DNA of 37,037 nt from an uncultured Clostridium sp. (GTDB taxonomy: Bacteria > Bacillota > Clostridia > TANB77 > CAG-508): positions 1 to 37,037 of the forward strand of contig CAMMLJ010000019.1 of assembly GCA_946497695.1 (NCBI GenBank). Reading direction: 5' to 3'. Positions 32,736 to 37,037 of this stretch are shown piece by piece. Position 1 is the stretch's first letter; every line of letters starts with the position of its first letter. The notes beneath the pieces are model-generated. The model saw only the letters and a list, made by a program, of their open reading frames with translations. It had not been told where the DNA came from and did no database searches. The position numbers and the translations under genes were made by a program.

Positions 32736-33749
32736 ATGGAAGGAAAAAGATTAAATAAAGAAGAAAAACCTAAAAAGAAGCATAAAGTTTTACGTGTATT
32801 TATTATAATTTTAATTATTTTACTTGTATTAGCAATCGCCTTAATAGGAACTGGCTATTGGTATATTCATAGCAAGTTAGATAAAATGAATTATGTGGAT
32901 AATGTAACTAAAAATGAAATCGCTGTAGATGCGGAAGTTGAAGAAAATTTAAGTGAATATAGAAACATTGCTCTATTCGGACTAGATACTGACTCTGATA
33001 GTTTTAAAAATGCAAGAAGTGATTGTATTATAATTGTAAGCATAAATAATAATACAAAAGATGTAAGATTACTATCTGTTTACAGAGATACATATGTAGA
33101 CATTGATGGACATGGCTTAGATAAAATTACACATGCTTATGCATATGGCGGTCCAGCACTTGCACTAAGTACTTTAAATAAGAACTTAGATTTAAATATT
33201 ACAGAATTTGTTACTGTAAATTTCGAAACTGTAAAGACAATTGTTGATGAGCTTGGAGGCGTTCAAATAACTGTTTCTGATGCAGAAGCTACTAGGATAC
33301 CAGATATCAGCTCTGCAGGAACTTACAATTTAAATGGAGAACAAGCATTAGCATATTCAAGAATTAGAAAAATAGATACAGATTATCAAAGAACTGAACG
33401 TATGAGAACTGTACTAAATGCGGTATTTACTAAAGTTAAAGGTTTAAGTTTAACTTCTCTAAATTCTTTACTAGATACAATGTTACCTCATATTTCAACA
33501 AATATCTCTAAAGATGAAATTATTAAATTAATGCCAGATGTGGTTTCTTATAATATAACAGAAAGTGACGGCTGGCCATATAATACAAGAGGCTGGGAAG
33601 TTGGTTTATGGTATGGTATTCCAGTTACTCTAGAATCTAATGTAAAAGAATTACATGAAAAGCTATTTGGAGAAACTGATTACGAACCAACAGAAACAGT
33701 AAAAGAAATTAGTGATAGAATTGTTGATAAAACTGGATTTACTGAATAA
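32736..33749 (+). CDS. LytR-CpsA-Psr (LCP) family wall-polymer ligase
   Basis: Membrane enzyme that transfers undecaprenyl-pyrophosphate-linked glycans onto peptidoglycan outside the cell. It has 337 residues: a Lys-rich cytoplasmic start, one membrane helix (about 21-46), then the LCP domain. Conserved polar residues are seen in SFKNARSDCIIIVS, LLSVYRDTYVD, ITHAYAYGGP, LNGEQALAYSRIRK and the DYQRTERMRTVL Arg cluster that holds the pyrophosphate. It is divergent from the operon whose polymer it may attach. RBS AAAGGATGG; a hairpin lies downstream at 33764-33791. Confidence 0.93.
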   Translation: MEGKRLNKEEKPKKKHKVLRVFIIILIILLVLAIALIGTGYWYIHSKLDKMNYVDNVTKNEIAVDAEVEENLSEYRNIALFGLDTDSDSFKNARSDCIIIVSINNNTKDVRLLSVYRDTYVDIDGHGLDKITHAYAYGGPALALSTLNKNLDLNITEFVTVNFETVKTIVDELGGVQITVSDAEATRIPDISSAGTYNLNGEQALAYSRIRKIDTDYQRTERMRTVLNAVFTKVKGLSLTSLNSLLDTMLPHISTNISKDEIIKLMPDVVSYNITESDGWPYNTRGWEVGLWYGIPVTLESNVKELHEKLFGETDYEPTETVKEISDRIVDKTGFTE

Positions 33750-33763
33750 AATATAATCTTTAT

Positions 33764-33791
33764 AGAGGCACTCTAAAAAAGAAGTGCCTCT
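33764..33791 (+). terminator. Terminator-like hairpin after the LCP gene
   Basis: AGAGGCACT (33764-33772) pairs with AGTGCCTCT (33783-33791), with a 10-nt A-rich loop. Only a weak T stretch follows, so termination may be partial. Confidence 0.55.
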
Positions 33792-33883
33792 AATTTGTAA
33801 ATAATATTGAAAAACTACTACACAAAACGCAAAAAGTATGATAAAATATAACCGCAAAAAAAATTTAAAAGGAGGAATTAGTC

Positions 33884-34612
33884 ATGTCAGGACACAGTAA
33901 ATGGCACAATATACAAGCCAAAAAAGGAAAAGCTGACGCAGCAAGAGGAAAAATATTTACAAAATTAGGAAGAGAATTATTAATAGCAGTAAAGCAAGGT
34001 GGACCTGATCCGGCTGGGAACTCTAAGTTAAAAGATGTAATAGCAAAATGTAAAGCAGCAAATATGCCAAATGATACAATAAATAATGCAATAAAAAAAG
34101 CATCAGGAGCTAATAACTCAGAAAATTACGAAGAAGTTACTTATGAAGGATATGGTCCAAATGGTGTTGCTGTAATAGTTCAAGCAAGTACAGATAATAG
34201 AAATAGAACAGCAGCTGATGTAAGACACGTTTTTGATAGAGCTGGAGGAAACTTAGGAACAACAGGCTGTGTATCATATATGTTTAATAAAAAAGGAGTA
34301 ATTGTAATAGATAAAGCAAATTGTTCTAAATCTGAAGACGACTTAATGATGCTAGCATTAGATGCAGGTGCAGAAGATTTTGAATCAGATGACGAGTGCT
34401 ATACAATTACTACATCACCAGAAGATTTTTCTGCAGTTAGAGAAAGCTTAGAAGCAGAAGGAATTGAGTTTTTAGAGGCAGAAGTTCAAATGGTTCCTAC
34501 AACATATGTTACATTAGATGAAAAAGCTCAGGAAAGAATGGAAAAATTATTAGAAAACTTAGATGACTTAGACGATGTAATGAATGTATACCATAATAGT
34601 GAAAATAACTAA
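33884..34612 (+). CDS. yebC: YebC/PmpR (TACO1) family protein
   Basis: 242 residues, usual length. [25 protein letters not shown] is the invariant family start. Later blocks are [31 protein letters not shown] and [13 protein letters not shown]. Members act as translation factors easing ribosome passage over proline-rich stretches and were also described as DNA-binding regulators. A strong AAAGGAGG precedes the ATG, and there is a terminator just after. Not related to the polysaccharide locus. Confidence 0.97.
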   Translation: MSGHSKWHNIQAKKGKADAARGKIFTKLGRELLIAVKQGGPDPAGNSKLKDVIAKCKAANMPNDTINNAIKKASGANNSENYEEVTYEGYGPNGVAVIVQASTDNRNRTAADVRHVFDRAGGNLGTTGCVSYMFNKKGVIVIDKANCSKSEDDLMMLALDAGAEDFESDDECYTITTSPEDFSAVRESLEAEGIEFLEAEVQMVPTTYVTLDEKAQERMEKLLENLDDLDDVMNVYHNSENN

Positions 34613-34637
34613 TAACGGATTTTGTTTATATTTTAAA

Positions 34638-34670
34638 AGTGCTATAGTATGATACTATGGCACTCTTTTT
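34638..34670 (+). terminator. Terminator of yebC
   Basis: AGTGCTATAGTA (34638-34649), loop TGA, TACTATGGCACT (34653-34664) form a 12-bp stem with one G-U pair, followed by TTTTT. Confidence 0.85.
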
Positions 34671-34686
34671 ATTAAATATTTAATTA

Positions 34687-35361
34687 CTATTCCTCTTTCT
34701 TCTTATATATTCGATAAGATACTTTATAAGAAATATAGTAAATTATAATTGTTGCAAGTATTAAAACAAGTGGTAAAAAGTTGTTCATTATGTTTAATAT
34801 ATTAGCAGTTGGTAAATTTATAATGCTATTTTGCGCTACAGCAAATAACCCTCCTGCTAAAAGTATAATAATTACAGCTACTATAAACATCTGAATTCTA
34901 CCTTTCTCAGCACCCCATTTATAAACACAAGGTATTTGTATTGCTTCTATAAGCCCTACTCCTAATATTCCCGCTAATGCTACATTTATATAGTCTTGAA
35001 TATTGGGTAATTGTTTGTTAATTATAAATACTATTATAAAACTTGCTATAATTCCAACTATTGCTCCTATTATTGTAGAGCCAATTATTAATATATATTT
35101 TGATAGTAAGATTTCTTTTTTAGTAACAGGAAATGTTAAAATATAACCATCTGCTTTTGATTGTTCATCATAATTAAATGTTGCCATACCAAACATTCCA
35201 AATCCAAGTATTAACATGACTGTAATCATAAAGCCCACACCTTTTGTTGTTTCTTGTGCAAGTCCTGCAAAAACAAATATTAATATAAATACAATTAAAG
35301 TTTTTCTATAACTTTTTAATTGTAGTAAATCTTTTGTAATTAAGCCATTTATAATGCTCAT
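34687..35361 (-). CDS. ABC-2 type transporter permease
   Basis: 224 residues, six membrane segments, ABC-2 permease family. The N-terminal GLITKDLLQLKSYRKTL is followed by the family-typical loop ATFNYDEQSKADGYILTFPVTKKEILLSKY (about 61-90). It pairs with the ATPase encoded 1 bp upstream. Such GntR-regulated exporters are linked to cell-envelope stress or antibiotic resistance, but the substrate is unknown. Confidence 0.88.
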   Translation of the reverse strand: MSIINGLITKDLLQLKSYRKTLIVFILIFVFAGLAQETTKGVGFMITVMLILGFGMFGMATFNYDEQSKADGYILTFPVTKKEILLSKYILIIGSTIIGAIVGIIASFIIVFIINKQLPNIQDYINVALAGILGVGLIEAIQIPCVYKWGAEKGRIQMFIVAVIIILLAGGLFAVAQNSIINLPTANILNIMNNFLPLVLILATIIIYYISYKVSYRIYKKKEE

Positions 35362-35362
35362 A

Positions 35363-36217
35363 CTATTTTTCCCCCTTTATATAAATTAACATTATGTCTT
35401 CTAATGTAGGCTTATCTATTACATTAAAATCATATTCTCTTTTAAATTCTGATTTGTTCTCTACCAAAACATCATATTCATATCTATTCACTTTATATTT
35501 TACATAGTCTTTTTTATTTATTTTTTCAAATTCTGCTTTAGAACATTTTACAATCCCATACTCTTCTAATAGTTCGTCTCTTGTTTTTGAAAGCACTATT
35601 TCTCCATCGTTTATAAAAGTAATATAATCTGCTATATGTTCTAAGTCTGATGTTATATGGCTAGATACAAATATTGAATTTTCTCCATTTTGAATAAAAT
35701 CTTGGAAGATGTCTAATATTTCGCTTCTAGCTACTGGATCTAATCCAGATGTTGGCTCATCTAATATTAAAAGTTTAGGATGATGAGCTAGCGCTACTGC
35801 TATTTTTAATTTCATTTTCATACCACTAGAGAATTCTTTTGATATTTTATTTTGTGGTAATTTAAAGTCTTCTAAATATTTAAAGTATAATTTTTCGTCC
35901 CAGTTTTTATAAATGTTTTTCATTATTTTATTTATGTCTTTTGGATTTAAGTATTCTGAGAAAAAGTTTTCATTTAAAACTACACCTATGTCTTCTTTTA
36001 TCTTTTTATCGTATTTTTTTACATTTAGTCCGAATATATTAATTTCTCCAGTACTATTTGTTAAATTTAAAATTGATTTTATAGTTGTAGTTTTTCCTGC
36101 TCCATTTTCTCCTATTAATCCCATAATCATTCCTTTAGGTAATGTTAGATTAACATTTTTTAATTCAAATTGATTGTATTTTTTACATAAGTTTTTAACT
36201 TCTAATATGTTCTCCAT
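35363..36217 (-). CDS. ABC transporter ATP-binding protein
   Basis: 284 residues. Walker A GENGAGKTT (36-44), a Q-loop-like stretch near GVVLNENFF, a signature FSSGMKMKLKIA that deviates from LSGGQ-type, Walker B LLILDEPTSGLD (about 149-160), and the switch His in SSHITSD. The C-terminal 70 residues form a separate domain. It lies 6 bp after the GntR gene and 1 bp before the permease gene in one operon. Confidence 0.93.
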   Translation of the reverse strand: MENILEVKNLCKKYNQFELKNVNLTLPKGMIMGLIGENGAGKTTTIKSILNLTNSTGEINIFGLNVKKYDKKIKEDIGVVLNENFFSEYLNPKDINKIMKNIYKNWDEKLYFKYLEDFKLPQNKISKEFSSGMKMKLKIAVALAHHPKLLILDEPTSGLDPVARSEILDIFQDFIQNGENSIFVSSHITSDLEHIADYITFINDGEIVLSKTRDELLEEYGIVKCSKAEFEKINKKDYVKYKVNRYEYDVLVENKSEFKREYDFNVIDKPTLEDIMLIYIKGEK

Positions 36218-36223
36218 CCGCTT

Positions 36224-36598
36224 TTATTCCTCCTCAAATAAAATATCTAGCATTTCTCTTATCTCTTCTTTAGATATGCCACTTATTTTTGCAATAGATA
36301 CAGCTGTGTCTATTAATCCTTCTATCTTTTGCAGTTGCTCCTCTTTTATGAGCTCTTTGTTTTTATTTGCCACATAAGTTCCTTTGCCTGGTATTGTTTC
36401 TACATAGCCTTCTCTTTCTAATTCTTCATAAGCATTTTTTGTAGTAATTACACTTATTCTTAAGTCTTTTGCTAAACTTCTTATTGACGGCAAAAGTTCT
36501 CCAGTTTTTAATTCGTTAGATACTATTTTATTTTTTATTTGTTCTTTTACTTGCTCATATAAAGGAATATTGCTTGAATTACTAATTATAATATCCAT
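36224..36598 (-). CDS. GntR-family regulator, YtrA subfamily
   Basis: 124 residues. Winged helix (about 10-75) with IPLYEQVKEQIKNKIVSNELKTGELLPSIRSLAKDLRIS, then VITTKNAYEELEREGYVETIPGKGTYVA. The short helical C-terminal dimerisation part is typical of YtrA, which normally represses its own ABC transporter operon. A perfect 36-bp palindrome covers its promoter (36618-36653), the likely operator. ATG at 36598; it is first in the operon. Confidence 0.93.
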   Translation of the reverse strand: MDIIISNSSNIPLYEQVKEQIKNKIVSNELKTGELLPSIRSLAKDLRISVITTKNAYEELEREGYVETIPGKGTYVANKNKELIKEEQLQKIEGLIDTAVSIAKISGISKEEIREMLDILFEEE

Positions 36599-36617
36599 AC
36601 TTTTTCCTCTTTTCTTA

Positions 36618-36653
36618 ACTGTATATAAACAGTATATACTGTTTATATACAGT
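36618..36653. promoter_or_regulatory. 36-bp perfect palindrome, operator of the GntR-ABC operon
   Basis: Each half is ACTGTATATAAACAGTAT, with no mismatch across 36 bp. It spans the spacer and -10 box of the GntR promoter, so binding would block transcription. It contains two nested ACTGT...ACAGT elements, enough for two dimers. The site fits YtrA-type autoregulation. Confidence 0.75.
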
Positions 36654-36659
36654 TGTCAA
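36631..36659 (-). promoter_or_regulatory. Promoter of the GntR-ABC operon
   Basis: On the minus strand, TTGACA (36654-36659), a 17-bp spacer and TATACT (36631-36636), overlapped by the palindrome. Confidence 0.75.
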
Positions 36660-36691
36660 TACTTTTTATATAATTTTTTTGCATAAAAATA

Positions 36692-36733
36692 AAGCCATAT
36701 CTTTGAAATAAATAATTCCCAAAGATATGACTT
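36692..36733 (-). terminator. Terminator of the right-edge gene
   Basis: CATATCTTTG (36696-36705) pairs with CAAAGATATG (36720-36729), extended by AAG/CTT past one mismatch; TATTTTTATG follows on the minus strand. Confidence 0.7.
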
Positions 36734-36771
36734 TTATCTATATTTTAATATTTCTTTATTATAATTTTTCA

Positions 36772-37037
36772 TTAAATCCAATCTCTTATTTCATTATTTT
36801 GCATTTGCTCATCAAATTGTTTTATACTTTGTTTAATATTTTCTATACTCATAACTGATTGATTTTGCTTACAATATAAATCCTCTATTTCTTTTATAAT
36901 ATAACTAACTAATCCTATATCATCATAATCTTTATTCTTATAAAATAATTCGTTCAATTTATTTTTTACTATTTCATATTGCTTTTTTTCTTTTTCATTT
37001 ATTAAATTTACAATTCTTTTTGCTTCTTCTGTTTTTC
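36772..37037 (-). CDS. C-terminal part of an unidentified protein, 5'-truncated by the window edge
   Basis: The open frame runs from base 37035 leftward to TAA at 36772-36774, giving 88 residues with the true start outside the window. It begins KTEEAKRIVNLINEKEKKQ and ends QNNEIRDWI. The visible part is highly charged and looks helical and possibly coiled-coil, rich in Glu, Lys and Asn, with no membrane segment. I do not recognise the family. A TTG at 36957 is in frame, but the frame stays open upstream, so that is not the start. Confidence 0.6.
   Translation of the reverse strand, partial: KTEEAKRIVNLINEKEKKQYEIVKNKLNELFYKNKDYDDIGLVSYIIKEIEDLYCKQNQSVMSIENIKQSIKQFDEQMQNNEIRDWI

Noticed and set aside
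1..37037. tRNA, rRNA, insertion sequences, prophage or CRISPR
   Set aside because: I found no recognisable cloverleaf, rRNA segment, transposase, integrase or spaced repeat array by reading both strands; subtle RNA genes could be missed without a covariance search.

Overview
The window is AT-rich chromosomal DNA (roughly 70% A+T by eye) from an endospore-forming Clostridia-type Firmicute, probably an uncultured gut lineage. The evidence is a complete spoIIIA gene set, AGGAGG-type ribosome binding sites, sigma-A promoters with 16-18 bp spacers, a YtrA-type GntR/ABC cassette, an LCP cell-wall ligase and a Wzy-type capsule/exopolysaccharide locus. Almost everything lies on the minus strand. The exceptions are a small toxin-like gene near the left end and the LCP and yebC genes near 33-34.6 kb.

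Layout. 1-442: 3'-truncated 6-phosphofructokinase. 660-990: a candidate type I toxin-antitoxin unit (37-residue hydrophobic peptide with a sequestered ribosome binding site, and a convergent antisense promoter). 1030-1850: an accessory patch with two paralogous 68-residue proteins of higher GC than their surroundings, covarying hairpins, one copy of a 33-bp palindromic repeat, two tandem operator-like palindromes and a short direct repeat. 1857-7128: spoIIIAA-AH, with spoIIIAG carrying a one-base frameshift. 7142-7343: two inverted copies of the 33-bp palindrome around a terminator; one copy forms the last codons of the next gene. 7332-9784: a CpsB/CpsD/CpsC phosphotyrosine module. 9968-12475: a dockerin-bearing LRR protein followed by a sortase-anchored cohesin-like protein. 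12596-32535: a ~20 kb exopolysaccharide operon read leftward from one strong promoter. 32736-34612: LCP ligase and yebC, rightward. 34687-36598: GntR repressor, ABC ATPase and permease under a promoter overlapped by a 36-bp perfect palindrome. 36772-37037: the end of an unidentified gene.

How the genes work together. The operon supplies a dehydratase and an initiating phosphosugar transferase, UDP-glucuronate synthesis and epimerisation, seven further glycosyltransferases or candidate sugar enzymes, a Wzy polymerase, a Wzx flippase, decorating enzymes (two acyltransferases, a TupA-like ATP-grasp enzyme, an HpcH/HpaI aldolase plus 2-hydroxyacid dehydrogenase) and a membrane-anchored beta-helix protein. 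CpsB/C/D would control chain length and export, and the LCP protein would attach the polymer to the wall. The cohesin/dockerin pair between these blocks suggests a small non-cellulosomal surface assembly.

The points most worth checking are the type I toxin-antitoxin candidate, the cohesin plus LRR-dockerin pair, the A8 tract that takes one acyltransferase out of frame at its start codon, the in-frame TGA in the other acyltransferase, the spoIIIAG frameshift, and the 33-bp palindromic repeats.
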